This document shows, in pieces, positions 44,994 to 54,592 of a DNA stretch of 64,000 nt. Made by a program: the position numbers and the translations under genes. The stretch is from Nocardioides sp. cx-173. GTDB taxonomy: Bacteria > Actinomycetota > Actinomycetes > Propionibacteriales > Nocardioidaceae. Each line of letters begins with the position of its first letter. Within the stretch, counting starts at the first letter, position 1. Under the pieces are notes generated by a model. The model searched no databases, was not told the DNA's origin, and saw only the letters and a program-made list of their open reading frames with translations. The stretch covers positions 2,189,001 through 2,253,000 of the forward strand of contig NZ_CP088262.1 of assembly GCF_021117365.1 (NCBI RefSeq), in the 5' to 3' direction.

Positions 44994-45449
44994 TCAGCCG
45001 GTGACCGGGCGGTTGTCGTACGGCGTGGACAGCACGATCGTGGTCCGGGTGGAGACGTTGGCGGCCGCGCGGACGCGCGCGAGCAGGTCCTCCAGGTCGG
45101 CCGGCGTGGGAACCCGGATCTTGAGGATGTAGGACTCCTCCCCCGCGACCGACCAGCAGCACTCGATCTCCGGGATGTCGCGCAGCCGCTCCGGCGAGTC
45201 GTCGGGCTGGGAGGGGTCGATCGGCCGGATCGAGATGAACGCCGTCAGCGGCAGGCCGATCTCGTCGTAGTTGATGGTGGCGCCGTAGCCCAGGATCAGT
45301 CGGCGCTGCTCGAGCCGCTTGACGCGCTGGTGCACCGCGGACGTCGAGAGGCCCGTCGCCTTCCCGAGGTCGGTGAAGGACATCCGCCCATCGCGGGCCA
45401 GGAGTTCGAGGATCCTGCGGTCGGTTGACTCGAGGTCGGTCGCTGCCAC
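44994..45449 (-). CDS. Lrp/AsnC-family transcriptional regulator
   Basis: A 151-residue regulator. LESTDRRILELLARDGRMSFTDLGKATGLSTSAVHQRVKRLEQRRLILGY is the N-terminal winged HTH; the rest is the RAM ligand domain (ISIRPID, SYILKIRVPTPADLEDLL). GTG start. It converges on kamA, so it may control the lysine genes, as Lrp proteins often respond to amino acids; this link is inferred. Confidence 0.9.
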   Translation of the reverse strand: MAATDLESTDRRILELLARDGRMSFTDLGKATGLSTSAVHQRVKRLEQRRLILGYGATINYDEIGLPLTAFISIRPIDPSQPDDSPERLRDIPEIECCWSVAGEESYILKIRVPTPADLEDLLARVRAAANVSTRTTIVLSTPYDNRPVTG

Positions 45450-45490
45450 GCGGCACAGACTAGACCCAGCGCCGTGGCAGGATGCGCGAC

Positions 45491-46420
45491 GTGACCAGCC
45501 CGCAGAACGGCCGTTTGATGCTCCTCGACACCGCCTCGATGTACTTCCGGGCCTTCTACGGCGTCCCGGAGATCACCGGGCCCGACGGTACGCCGGTCAA
45601 CGCCGTGCGCGGGCTGATGGACTTCATCTCCCGGCTCGTGGACCAGTACCGCCCCACCGACCTGGTCTGCTGCTGGGACAACGACTGGCGCCCGCAGTGG
45701 CGGGTGGACCTGCTGCCGTCGTACAAGGGTCACCGCGTCGTGGAGGAGGTCGCCACCGCTCCGGACGTCGAGGAGGTGCCCGACCCGCTCCAGGTGCAGG
45801 TGCCGATCATCTTGGAGGTCCTCGAGGCGTTCGGGATCCGGGTGATCGGTGCCGACGGCTACGAGGCCGACGACGTCATCGGGACCCTCGCGACCGGGGC
45901 CGGGCAGCCGGTGGACATCGTGACCGGCGACCGGGACCTGTTCCAGCTGGTCGACGACGACGCGGACGTGCGGGTGCTCTACATCGCCCGCGGCGTGGGC
46001 AACCACGAGCAGGTCACCAACGACTGGGTGCGCTCGAAGTACGGCGTCGACGCCCACCAGTACGCCGACTTCGCGACCATGCGTGGCGACGCCTCCGATG
46101 GGCTGCCGGGGGTCCCGGGGGTCGGCGAGAAGACCGCCGCGACCCTGTTGGGGCGCTTCGGCGACATGGACGGGATCATCGCGGCCGCCCAGGACCCCGC
46201 CAGCGACATGGGCCCCGGTCCGCGCGGCAAGATCAAGGCCGCCGCGGAGTACCTCGCGGTCGCGCCCCAGGTGGTCGCGGTCGCCCGGGACCTGGACCTC
46301 GAGCGCGGCGGCTGGGCGCTGCCCTCGTGCGCCGCCGACCCGGAGCGGGTGGCCGACCTGGCGGCGCGCTACGGGCTGGAGAGCCCCACCCAGCGGCTGC
46401 TAGCGGTCCTGGCCGGCTGA
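45491..46420 (+). CDS. 5'-3' exonuclease (Pol I N-terminal-like)
   Basis: About 309 residues of the stand-alone 5'-3' exonuclease/FEN family. LMLLDTASMYFRAFYG, CCWDNDWRPQWRVDLLPSYKGHR, GADGYEADDVIGTLA, VTGDRDLFQLVDD and GDASDGLPGVPGVGEKTAATLL are the metal-binding and H3TH motifs. It removes RNA primers or flaps. GTG 45491 has a good SD spacing; ATG 45482 would add three residues. Confidence 0.9.
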   Translation: MTSPQNGRLMLLDTASMYFRAFYGVPEITGPDGTPVNAVRGLMDFISRLVDQYRPTDLVCCWDNDWRPQWRVDLLPSYKGHRVVEEVATAPDVEEVPDPLQVQVPIILEVLEAFGIRVIGADGYEADDVIGTLATGAGQPVDIVTGDRDLFQLVDDDADVRVLYIARGVGNHEQVTNDWVRSKYGVDAHQYADFATMRGDASDGLPGVPGVGEKTAATLLGRFGDMDGIIAAAQDPASDMGPGPRGKIKAAAEYLAVAPQVVAVARDLDLERGGWALPSCAADPERVADLAARYGLESPTQRLLAVLAG

Positions 46421-46454
46421 GAGCGGCGCTGGCTCGCCGCCGTACGGTGGGTAC

Positions 46455-47114
46455 ATGTCCCGCATCGCCATCGTCGGGGGCCACGGAGCCGTGGCCCGAC
46501 ACCTGCTGACCGTCCTGCGTCGTGCCGAGCACACACCGGTAGCGCTCGTGCGCCGCGAGGAGTACCGCGAGGAGCTCGAGGGCCGAGGCGCCGAGGTGCG
46601 CCTGCTCGACATCGAGCAGCAGGGCGCCGAGGCGTTCGCGGAGGCCTTCGAGGGGTGTGACGCGGTGGTCTTCGCGGCGGGTGGCGGCCCGGACGGCAAC
46701 GTCGAGCGCAAGCGCACCGTCGACCTCGAGGGGTCGCTGAAGTCGATCCAGGGCGCGAAGCAGGCCGGCATCTCCCGGTTCGTGCAGGTCTCCGCCATCG
46801 GCGTCGACGAGCCGCTGCTTGCCGACACCGCCGAGGTCTGGGCGGCGTACGTCGTCGCCAAGCGCGACGCCGACGCCGCGCTGCGCGACAGCGGGCTGGC
46901 GTGGACGATCCTGCGCCCCGGACGCCTCACCGACGACCCGGCCACCGGCCGGGTCACCCTGGCCCCCGAGGTGCCCCGCGGTGACGTCACCCGCGCCGAC
47001 GTCGCCGCCGTCATCGCCGCCGTGCTCGACCACGACGCCTCCATCGGGCACCAGTGGGAGCTCGTCAACGGCTCCACGCCCGTTCACGACGCCCTCGCCG
47101 CAGCCACCCGCTGA
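46455..47114 (+). CDS. NAD(P)-binding atypical SDR (NmrA/YwnB-like)
   Basis: A 219-residue protein. IVGGHGAVARHLLTVL is the dinucleotide loop, DAVVFAAGGG and FVQVSAIGVD follow the atypical SDR pattern, and the tail WTILRPGRLTDDP is usual in NAD(P)H-binding domain proteins of this size. Function not known; members range from redox sensors to epimerase-like enzymes. Confidence 0.82.
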   Translation: MSRIAIVGGHGAVARHLLTVLRRAEHTPVALVRREEYREELEGRGAEVRLLDIEQQGAEAFAEAFEGCDAVVFAAGGGPDGNVERKRTVDLEGSLKSIQGAKQAGISRFVQVSAIGVDEPLLADTAEVWAAYVVAKRDADAALRDSGLAWTILRPGRLTDDPATGRVTLAPEVPRGDVTRADVAAVIAAVLDHDASIGHQWELVNGSTPVHDALAAATR

Positions 47115-47125
47115 CCCGCCGGGTC

Positions 47126-47286
47126 GCGGTTTGGTCACAAACCGCAGACCGGACCGCTCGTCGCCTGCGGTTTGTGACCAAACCGCACGCCGGTGGCCGA
47201 CGCACCACGGTCGGAGCGTGCATACGCGGTTTGGTCACAAACCGCATCCTTCGGAGACTCGGACGTGCGGTTTGTGACCAAACCGC
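47126..47286. repeat. Intergenic double-hairpin repeat, tandem pair
   Basis: All four 20-bp units are perfect consensus, at 47126, 47167, 47226 and 47267. Internal spacing is 41 bp and the two elements start exactly 100 bp apart, as in the copy at 32796. Between convergent genes. Confidence 0.93.
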
Positions 47287-47307
47287 ACGCCTAGGGGCGG
47301 GCCGACC

Positions 47308-50130
47308 TCACTCGGCGAGGCCCGAGTAGGCGACGACACCGCGACGGAGGGTGCGGACGAGGTCGCGGGAGGTGGCGCGGAGCGGGGAGTCACCGGCGGC
47401 GTCGGCGACCTGACCGGCCAGGTCGAGCAGCTGCTTCATCCACCGCACGAAGTCGCCGGCAGCGAGCTCGGACCCGCCGAGGACCTCGTCGAGGTCGTCG
47501 CCCTCGGCCCACCGGTAGGCGATCCAGGCGAAGCCGAGGTCGGGCTGGCGCAGGAAGTCGAGCTTGTGGGCGCGCTCGAGCTCGTCGAGCTCGGCCCACA
47601 GCCGCACCATCTCCGCGACCACCTCCTTGACGACCCCACCGGGCAGACGGGGCGCGCTGGCGTCGTCGGGCCGACGAGCCTCGAACACCAGGGTCGAGAG
47701 CACCGCCGCCAGCTGGGACGGCGAGAGGTCGTCCCAGAGGCCGCGCCGCAGCGCCTCGGCGGCGACCAGGTCCATGTCGGAGTACAGGCGCCGCAGGTGC
47801 CGGCCGCGGGGCGTCACGTCGTCCCCCTCGAGGTAGCCGAGCGACGTCAGCACCTCGCACACCCGGTCGAACTGGCGCGCGACGGTGTTGGTGCGCTGCT
47901 CGACGCGTCGGCGCAGCGTGGCGGCGTCGCGGTGCAGCTTGAACCACCGCTCCGCCCACCGGGCGTGGTCCTCGCGCTCGGGACAGGCGTGGCAGGGGTG
48001 CGCCTTGAGCTCGGCCCGCAGCGTGTCGATCTCGTCGACCACCGCCGGCGGCAGTCCGCCACCGGCGCGCCGTCCGGTCGCGGACGGCGGCGGCGCGGTC
48101 AGGTCGTGGGTGCGCGACCTCAGTGCCGAGGCCAGGTCGCGGCGCATCTGCGGGTTGCGCGGGTTGAAGCTCTTGGGCACCTTGAGCCGGGTCAGCGCCG
48201 ACACCGGGACCGGGAAGTCGATCATCGCCAGCCGGCGCGCCTGGCGGTCGGCGGTGACGACGTACGGACGCGGGCCGTCGGGCGAGTAGCCGGGGTCGAC
48301 GACGACCGCGAAGCCCGCGAACTTGCCGGCCGGCACCTGGATCACGTCGCCCACCTTGAGCTCCGCGAGCGAGGCGAGCGCCTCCTCGCGCCGGTCCGAG
48401 CGCCGGGCCCGGCTGGCGTTCTTCTCGGCGTCGCTGATGGCGCGCCGCAGCCCGGCGTACTCCATGAAGTCGCCCAGGTGGCAGGTCGCCGCCTCGACGT
48501 ACCCGTCCAGCGCCTCCTCGGCCTTGCGCAGCTGCCGGGCCAACCCGACGACGGCCTTGTCGGCCTGGAACTGCGCGAACGACTGCTCCAGCAGCTCCCG
48601 GCTGCGCTCGCGGCCGAACTGGTGGACCAGATTGACCGCCATGTTGTACGACGGCCGGAACGACGACCGCAGCGGGTAGGTCCGGGTCGAGGCCAGACCC
48701 GCGAGCTCGCGCGGGTTCATCCCCGGCTGCCACAGCACGACGCCGTGCCCCTCGACGTCCAGGCCGCGGCGGCCGGCGCGACCGGTGAGCTGGGTGTACT
48801 CCCCCGGCGTGATGTCGGCGTGGGTCTCGCCGTTCCACTTCGAGAGCTTCTCGATCACGACGGTGCGGGCGGGCATGTTGATGCCCAGTGCCAGGGTCTC
48901 GGTCGCGAAGACCACCTTGCACAGCCCGCGCACGTAGAGCTCCTCGACGCACTGCTTGAACGCCGGCAGCATCCCGGCGTGGTGGGCGGCCACGCCGCGG
49001 GTGAGTCCGTCGAGGAAGTCGTGGTAGCCCAGGACGTGCAGGTCGTCCTCGGGCAGGTCGCGGCAGCTGGCCTCGACGAAGGCGAAGATCTGGTCGCGCT
49101 CCTCGGTGGTGGTCAGGCGTACCCCCGCGTTGAGGCACTGGGTCACCGCGGCGTCGCAGCCCACCCGGCTGAAGATGAACACGATCGCCGGGAGCAGCCC
49201 CTCGCGGTCGAGCCGGTCGATGACGTCGGGACGGCTGGGGATCCACACCCGGCGTCCGTTGCCGACCTGCCGGGGCCCGCCGGTGCGGCCGCCCCGTCCG
49301 CGCGGAGTACGGCGGTCCTTCATCCGCGAGGACGCCCAGTCGTCCCGGGCGATCCGGTTGAGCTCGTCGTTGACCGGGGCCCCCTCCTTGACGAAGCCGG
49401 CCGCCGCGTCGACGTCCGAGGAGGCGAACAGGTCCAGCAGCCGCCGGCCCACCATCACGTGCTGGTACAGCGGCACCGGGCGGCGCTCCTCGACGATGGT
49501 GGTCGTCTCCCCGCGCACGGTCGCGAGCCACTCGCCGAACTCCTCCGCGTTGGACACCGTCGCGGACAGGGAGACCAGCGCCACGGACTCGGGCAGGTGG
49601 ATGATCACCTCCTCCCAGACGGCGCCGCGGGAGCGGTCGGCGAGGTAGTGGACCTCGTCCATCACCACGAAGCCGAGGCCCAGCAGCGTCCGGGAGCCGG
49701 CGTACAGCATGTTGCGCAGCACCTCGGTGGTCATCACCACGATCGGCGCCTCGCCGTTGATCGTGTTGTCGCCGGTGAGCAGGCCGACCTGCTCGGCGCC
49801 GTAGCGCGCCACCAGGTCGTGGTACTTCTGGTTCGACAGCGCCTTGATCGGGGTGGTGTAGAACGCCTTGCGACCCGTGGCCAGCGCCAGGTGGATCGCG
49901 AACTCGCCGACGATCGTCTTGCCCGACCCGGTCGGCGCGGCGACCAGGACGCCGCGCCCGTCCTCGATCTCGCGACAGGCGCGGTCCTGGAAGTCGTCGA
50001 GCGGGAAGTCGTAGTGGGCCGCGAAGTCGCGCAGCACGGGGTGGCGGCGGTCCTTGCGCTGGGCCGCGTAGCGCTCGGCGGGGCCGGGCTCGGCCGCGGA
50101 CTGGGTGCGCGAGTGGTCGGAGGTGGTCAT
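47308..50130 (-). CDS. Ski2-like DEAD/DEAH-box helicase (HelY type)
   Basis: A 940-residue superfamily 2 helicase. Motif I APTGSGKTIVGEFA, Ia TTPIKALSNQKY, motif II DEVHYLAD, motif III SLSATVSN, and motif VI QLTGRAGRRGLD are all present, with the C-terminal Ski2/Mtr4-like DSHCT region. Actinobacterial homologues (HelY) are putative RNA helicases acting in RNA turnover. Start ATG 50130 overlaps the lipid kinase stop by four bases. Confidence 0.92.
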   Translation of the reverse strand: MTTSDHSRTQSAAEPGPAERYAAQRKDRRHPVLRDFAAHYDFPLDDFQDRACREIEDGRGVLVAAPTGSGKTIVGEFAIHLALATGRKAFYTTPIKALSNQKYHDLVARYGAEQVGLLTGDNTINGEAPIVVMTTEVLRNMLYAGSRTLLGLGFVVMDEVHYLADRSRGAVWEEVIIHLPESVALVSLSATVSNAEEFGEWLATVRGETTTIVEERRPVPLYQHVMVGRRLLDLFASSDVDAAAGFVKEGAPVNDELNRIARDDWASSRMKDRRTPRGRGGRTGGPRQVGNGRRVWIPSRPDVIDRLDREGLLPAIVFIFSRVGCDAAVTQCLNAGVRLTTTEERDQIFAFVEASCRDLPEDDLHVLGYHDFLDGLTRGVAAHHAGMLPAFKQCVEELYVRGLCKVVFATETLALGINMPARTVVIEKLSKWNGETHADITPGEYTQLTGRAGRRGLDVEGHGVVLWQPGMNPRELAGLASTRTYPLRSSFRPSYNMAVNLVHQFGRERSRELLEQSFAQFQADKAVVGLARQLRKAEEALDGYVEAATCHLGDFMEYAGLRRAISDAEKNASRARRSDRREEALASLAELKVGDVIQVPAGKFAGFAVVVDPGYSPDGPRPYVVTADRQARRLAMIDFPVPVSALTRLKVPKSFNPRNPQMRRDLASALRSRTHDLTAPPPSATGRRAGGGLPPAVVDEIDTLRAELKAHPCHACPEREDHARWAERWFKLHRDAATLRRRVEQRTNTVARQFDRVCEVLTSLGYLEGDDVTPRGRHLRRLYSDMDLVAAEALRRGLWDDLSPSQLAAVLSTLVFEARRPDDASAPRLPGGVVKEVVAEMVRLWAELDELERAHKLDFLRQPDLGFAWIAYRWAEGDDLDEVLGGSELAAGDFVRWMKQLLDLAGQVADAAGDSPLRATSRDLVRTLRRGVVAYSGLAE

Positions 50131-51002
50131 GACAGCAGGCTCAGTGCTCCTGGGACGCTTTCGATGGTGAGGGGCAGCGGACCGAACCGCTCGCCGTCGG
50201 CGTACCCCACGATGCCAGGTGCCGCAACCGTGACCCTGCGGGCCCGGTGCCGCTCGTACTGCGGATGGCTCATGTGGGTGCCGGTGAAGAGCCTGGGGTA
50301 GGTGCGGACCAGGTCCCGCCTGCTGATCGGCTTGATGACGATCACGTCGAGCAGGTCGTCGTCGAGCCGGGCGCCCTCGGCGATCCGCAGGCCCCCGCCG
50401 AACGACGGGCCGTTGCCGATCGCCACCAGCATGGCGGGCAGTCGCAGGACCGTGCCGTCCAGGTCGATCGTGTAGTCGAGCGGCCGGAAGGTACGCAGCT
50501 CCGCGAGGGTGGCCAGGTGGTAGCGCAGCTGCCCCTTCGGCCAGGTCATGCTGTTGGCGCGCTCGTTGACCACCGCGTCGAACCCCGCGGCCATGACGGT
50601 GACGTAGTAGCGCCCCTGGCACAGCGCCAGGTCCATCGTGGTGGTGCGGCCGGTCAGGACCCGGTCGGCCGCGGCGAGCGGGTCGGCGGGCAGGTCGACG
50701 TAGCGGGCCACGTCGTTGCCGGTCCCGGCGGGGATGATCCCGAGCGGGGTGTCGGTGCCGACGACCGCCTGGATCCCGAGGTTCGCCATGCCGTCCCCGC
50801 CCACCACGACCAGCGCGTCGACGCCCTCGGCGACCAGCGAGTGGGCCAGGTCGAGGCCCTCGTCGGCGTCGCGCCCCTGCGCCGCCCGGACGTCGTGGCC
50901 GCGGCTGCGGAGCCGCTCGAGTGCCACGGCGCCGTGCCGCGCTCCCTTGCCCCTGCCGGAGGTGGGGTTGGTCAGGAGCGCGATCACCCGGGTGTCGGCC
51001 AC
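50127..51002 (-). CDS. Diacylglycerol kinase-family lipid kinase
   Basis: A 291-residue lipid kinase. NPTSGRGKG, VVVGGDGMANLGIQAVVGTDTPLGIIPAGTGNDVARY and the C-terminal VPGAL are typical of the DgkB/LCB5 fold. It phosphorylates diacylglycerol or a related lipid at the membrane. GTG start. Coupled to the helicase gene. Confidence 0.9.
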   Translation of the reverse strand: MADTRVIALLTNPTSGRGKGARHGAVALERLRSRGHDVRAAQGRDADEGLDLAHSLVAEGVDALVVVGGDGMANLGIQAVVGTDTPLGIIPAGTGNDVARYVDLPADPLAAADRVLTGRTTTMDLALCQGRYYVTVMAAGFDAVVNERANSMTWPKGQLRYHLATLAELRTFRPLDYTIDLDGTVLRLPAMLVAIGNGPSFGGGLRIAEGARLDDDLLDVIVIKPISRRDLVRTYPRLFTGTHMSHPQYERHRARRVTVAAPGIVGYADGERFGPLPLTIESVPGALSLLS

Positions 51003-51028
51003 CCACGGAGCCTAGTGGGTGCGCATGC

Positions 51029-51439
51029 CTACCGGTGGCCGATCCGCAGGTGCACGGCGTAGCGCTCCGGCGATGCTCCGACCGCCATCGCCAGCCGCGC
51101 CAGCGCCTCGAGGACGAGGTCGGCGTCGAAGCCGGTGCCGGGCACCAGCAGCGTCAGGCGGCCGTCGTACGTCGCCAGGTGCAGCTGCCCGTGGCGCCAG
51201 GCCTGGTGGGTGCGCGAGCGCAACGGCGCGTCGGTGACCGGCTCGGGGTAGGCCTCGTCGACCGCGAGCAGGTCGCAGGGGAGCACGGGAGCCGCCTCGG
51301 GGCCGCTGCCGGTCAGTCGCCCGGCGACGAGGTGCCCGGTGCGCAGCCCGGAGTCGGAGGACCAGGTGACCTCCCGCTCCCCCAGCCAGTCGGGCAGGTC
51401 GAAGGGGTCGACGTCGAGGACGGTGACGGCGGCGCTCAC
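51029..51439 (-). CDS. Conserved hypothetical protein downstream of tatC
   Basis: A 136-residue protein, GTG start inside the tatC stop (ATGA-like overlap). FDLPDWLGEREVTW at the start and LRIGHR at the end are notable, but no family is recognised. No signal peptide or membrane segment. Operon position after tatA-tatC and before the lipid kinase suggests a housekeeping role. Confidence 0.65.
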   Translation of the reverse strand: MSAAVTVLDVDPFDLPDWLGEREVTWSSDSGLRTGHLVAGRLTGSGPEAAPVLPCDLLAVDEAYPEPVTDAPLRSRTHQAWRHGQLHLATYDGRLTLLVPGTGFDADLVLEALARLAMAVGASPERYAVHLRIGHR

Positions 51440-52272
51440 AGGACCGAGGCCTCGTCGGGCGACAACCCGGAGTTGGGGTCGCTCCTGGCGCGGCGCCGGT
51501 CGTTGTAGCGGGCGATCTGCTCGGCGAGGAGGAACAGCAGCACCATCGGGACCGCCATGAACGTCATCGTGAAGGGGTCGGCCGACGGGGTGGCCACCGC
51601 CGCGAACACGAACACCCCGACGATGATCCAGGGCCGGTGGGCACCCAGCCCCTTGCCGGTCACGACGCCGGCGAGGTTGAGCAGCACCACGAACAGCGGG
51701 ATCTCGAAGGCGATGCCGAACACCAGCAGCGTCCGGCTGAAGAACGTGAGGTACTCGTTGAACTCGACCAGGTTGGTCAGCCCGTCCGGGGTGAAGCCGA
51801 TCAGGATCTCCAGGCCCTTGGGCAACGTGACGTAGCCGAGCAGCACGCCGGCGATGAACAGCGGCCCGGCGATGGCCGCGAAGATCCGCGACCAGCGCTT
51901 CTCCTTGTCGTGCAGCCCGGGCAGGATGAACGCCCAGATCTGGTACAGCCAGAACGGGCTGGTGGCGACGACGGCCGCGAGGCCGCAGAGCTTGAGGTAG
52001 AGCATCAGGCCGCCGCCCGCGCCGTTGGTCGTGGCCTCGGTGGCCCCGTTGGGCAGGGACTTCTGGGCCTGCAGGTAGGGGTCGTAGACCAGCTCGAACA
52101 GCGGGTCGAAGTAGACCAGGGCGACGGCGAGGCCGAGCAGGACGACCACCGTCATCTTCAGGATGCGCGCGCGCAGCTCCCGCAGGTGGTCGGACAGGGC
52201 CATCCGACCGTCGGGACCGACCGGGTGGACCGGCTTGCCCACGAACCACTGGACGACGCCGGAGATGGACAC
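51436..52272 (-). CDS. tatC: Sec-independent translocase subunit TatC
   Basis: A 278-residue membrane protein with six helices. MALSDHLRELRARILKM is the conserved twin-arginine receptor region, FWLYQIWAFILPGLHDKEKRW follows helix 2, and ATPSADPFTM lies before the last helix. It recognises twin-arginine signals. Downstream of tatA. Confidence 0.95.
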   Translation of the reverse strand: MSISGVVQWFVGKPVHPVGPDGRMALSDHLRELRARILKMTVVVLLGLAVALVYFDPLFELVYDPYLQAQKSLPNGATEATTNGAGGGLMLYLKLCGLAAVVATSPFWLYQIWAFILPGLHDKEKRWSRIFAAIAGPLFIAGVLLGYVTLPKGLEILIGFTPDGLTNLVEFNEYLTFFSRTLLVFGIAFEIPLFVVLLNLAGVVTGKGLGAHRPWIIVGVFVFAAVATPSADPFTMTFMAVPMVLLFLLAEQIARYNDRRRARSDPNSGLSPDEASVL

Positions 52273-52300
52273 GCGGTGATGCTCTCAGGCCGCGGTGCGG

Positions 52301-52594
52301 TCAGCTGTTGCGGGTGTCGGACTGCTGCTCGGTGGGCGGCTGCGGCTGGGAGACCTGGGGGCCGACGGGGGGTGGGACGGGAGGCAGCTCGGCCGACGGG
52401 GTCACCGGCGGCGTGGTGGGGTCCTTCTCGTCGTCCTCGCGCAGGCCCTTGGTCTCGGCCTTGAAGATGCGCAGCGACTGCCCGGTGCTGCGGGCCAGGG
52501 CGGGGAGCTTGGCCGCACCGAAGACCAGGATGACGATGGCCAGGATGACGAGCCACTCGGCTCCATTCGGCATGCCAATCAGCGGGTAGGGCAT
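52301..52594 (-). CDS. tatA: Sec-independent translocase subunit TatA/E
   Basis: A 97-residue protein: one hydrophobic helix (EWLVILAIVILVFGAAKLPALARSTGQSLRIFK) then an acidic, proline-rich tail. FGAAKLP at the hinge is the TatA mark. ATG 52594 has GAGGT upstream; ATG 52573 is a weaker alternative. Forms the translocation pore with TatC. Confidence 0.93.
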   Translation of the reverse strand: MPYPLIGMPNGAEWLVILAIVILVFGAAKLPALARSTGQSLRIFKAETKGLREDDEKDPTTPPVTPSAELPPVPPPVGPQVSQPQPPTEQQSDTRNS

Positions 52595-52630
52595 CGGGAC
52601 CTCATTACGTCGGGGGCGTGCGTCACTAGC

Positions 52631-53617
52631 CTACGCCGGGGGTGGCCGGTACAGGCGGAGGGCGTCGCCGGCCGCCGCCCGGAACGCCTCGCCGTACGCC
52701 GCGGGGGCGACGACGTCCGCGTGCGGGGCCAGGCGCAGCAGCAGCCGGGTCAGCCACCGCTGGTCGGCCACCTGGAGGTCCACCTCGAGGCTGCCGTCGC
52801 CCTGGGGACGCACCGCCTCCATCGGGTAGTACTCGGTCACCCAGTGCGCCTCGGGCCGCAGTCGCAGCGTCACCGGCGTGGTGTCGGAGGAGGAGGTGAA
52901 CAGCCCGTCGCCCAGATCCCGGGGCTCGGTGTCCGGCCGGGAGACCGGCGTCTCGAGGGTCTCGGCCTGTGCGATCCGGTCCAGGCGGAACAGCCGCGGG
53001 GCCTCAGCGCTGTGGCACCAGGCGTCGAGGTAGGCGAGGCCGCGGTGGGTGATGACGCCGTGCGGGTCCACTACGCGCACGGACTCCTCGTCGCGGGCCG
53101 GCACGTAGTAGGTCAGGCGGATCTGGCGGCCGCGGCCGGCTGCGTCGCGCAGCCGTACGGCGAGCAGCGCCTGGTCGGCGTCGGCGGCGTTGACGCCCGG
53201 GTCGATCTGCGGGGCCGCGGAGCCCTCGGCGGCGGCCGCCTCGAGCTTGGCCAGGGCGCGGTCGACGACCTCCCGGGTCTCGTCCTTGGCGCCGCTGCGC
53301 AGCGCGCGCAGCGCCACGATGATCGCGCTCGCCTCGGTGGGGGTGAGGCGAAGCGGGCGGGCGAGGTAGTCGGCGTTGGAGACCCGGATGACCCCTGCCT
53401 CGAGGGCGTCGAGGTCGACGTCGATGAGGTCGTCGGGGTAGCCGCCCGGCAGCCCGCACATGAGCAGCACCTTCAGGTCCTTGACCAGCTGCTCCTCGGG
53501 GACCCCGAGCGCCGCCGCCGCGGTGTCGATGCGGACCTGCCCGTGGGTGTGCAGGAACGGCACCAGCGTGAGCAGCCGGGCGACCTGGTCCTTGGCGCCG
53601 GAGGGGGTGATGCTCAC
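52631..53617 (-). CDS. pafC: WYL-domain regulator PafC
   Basis: A 328-residue protein with an N-terminal winged HTH and a central WYL domain (RQIRLTYYVPARDEESVRVVDPHGVITHRGLAYLDAWC) plus C-terminal WCX region. GTG start overlapping pafB. PafB-PafC heterodimers activate the LexA-independent DNA damage response in mycobacteria, and the pair lies with the Pup ligase locus as here. Confidence 0.92.
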   Translation of the reverse strand: MSITPSGAKDQVARLLTLVPFLHTHGQVRIDTAAAALGVPEEQLVKDLKVLLMCGLPGGYPDDLIDVDLDALEAGVIRVSNADYLARPLRLTPTEASAIIVALRALRSGAKDETREVVDRALAKLEAAAAEGSAAPQIDPGVNAADADQALLAVRLRDAAGRGRQIRLTYYVPARDEESVRVVDPHGVITHRGLAYLDAWCHSAEAPRLFRLDRIAQAETLETPVSRPDTEPRDLGDGLFTSSSDTTPVTLRLRPEAHWVTEYYPMEAVRPQGDGSLEVDLQVADQRWLTRLLLRLAPHADVVAPAAYGEAFRAAAGDALRLYRPPPA

Positions 53618-54582
53618 GCGGCTCCCCCCACTGCGCTCAGGCGCGACACGACCGCGTCGCGCAGCTCGGCCGGCTCCTCGACGTACACGTCGGCACCGTA
53701 GCCGAGCAGCTCGTCGGCCAGCCCGGTCGCGGTGCGGGTGAGGACCAGGCGGTCCCACGAGGTGCGGTCGTCGGGTCCGGTGACGCCCGGGGTCACCTCA
53801 TCGGCCTCCCGCCGCAGCGGCAGGCCGGCACCGGCGCGGGCGAGGACGACCGCGCGCTCGTGGCGCGGTGCCGGGGCCAGTCGGCGCGCGACCTCGCTGA
53901 CGTCGGTGCCGGGCGGGACCTCGTAGGCGCCGGCGGGACCGACCTTGCGAGCGCTCCCCCGCACCCGGGAGAGCCGGAACAGACGCTCGGCGTCCCGGTC
54001 GAGGTCGTGCCCGACGACGTACCACCGACCGGCGTAGCGCGCGACGCCCCAGGGGTGCAGGCGTCGCCGGCTGACCTCGCTCTGGCCGGACCGTACGTAG
54101 TCGAACTCGACGGCGCTGCGCTCCTGCACCGCCTCGAAGAACACGTCGAACGACGGCTCGTCCGCGCTCAGCCGAGGCTGCACGATGTCGAGCGCGGACA
54201 CGTCGAGCGGCACGCCGAGGGCAGTGAGCTTGCGCACGACGTCGGTGGTGGCCTCGGCGAGCCGAGCGTGCTCCCACACCTTGGTGGCCAGGCCGATGAT
54301 CGCGGCCTCGTCGGGCTCGAGGTCGATGTCGGGCAGCGCGAACTCATCGGGGCGGATGCGGTAGCCGGGCTCGTCGGCGAAGAACGCGTCCATCTGGCCG
54401 ACCTCGATGGGCACCCCGAGGCTGCGCAGCTCCTCCTTGTCGCGCTCGAACATCTTCTCGAAGGCATCCGTGCTGGAGTCGGGGTAGAGCAGGCTGCGGA
54501 TGCGCTCCTTGGGCACGAAGTGGCGCTGGACGAGCAGCATGATGAGCAGGTTGAGCAGTCGCTCGCTCTTGCGCTCGTTCAC
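53614..54582 (-). CDS. pafB: WYL-domain regulator PafB
   Basis: A 322-residue partner of PafC. N-terminus MNERKSERLLNLLIMLLVQRHFVPKERIRSLL is the HTH entry, and the WYL domain reads SAVEFDYVRSGQSEVSRRRLHPWGVARYAGRWYVVGHDLDRD. GTG start. Ten bases after the FKBP stop. Confidence 0.92.
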   Translation of the reverse strand: MNERKSERLLNLLIMLLVQRHFVPKERIRSLLYPDSSTDAFEKMFERDKEELRSLGVPIEVGQMDAFFADEPGYRIRPDEFALPDIDLEPDEAAIIGLATKVWEHARLAEATTDVVRKLTALGVPLDVSALDIVQPRLSADEPSFDVFFEAVQERSAVEFDYVRSGQSEVSRRRLHPWGVARYAGRWYVVGHDLDRDAERLFRLSRVRGSARKVGPAGAYEVPPGTDVSEVARRLAPAPRHERAVVLARAGAGLPLRREADEVTPGVTGPDDRTSWDRLVLTRTATGLADELLGYGADVYVEEPAELRDAVVSRLSAVGGAA

Positions 54583-54592
54583 GACCGGCAGG

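Noticed and set aside
47126..47286. CRISPR array with 20-bp repeats
   Set aside because: Units alternate in orientation, occur in pairs spread over the genome, and no cas genes are present.
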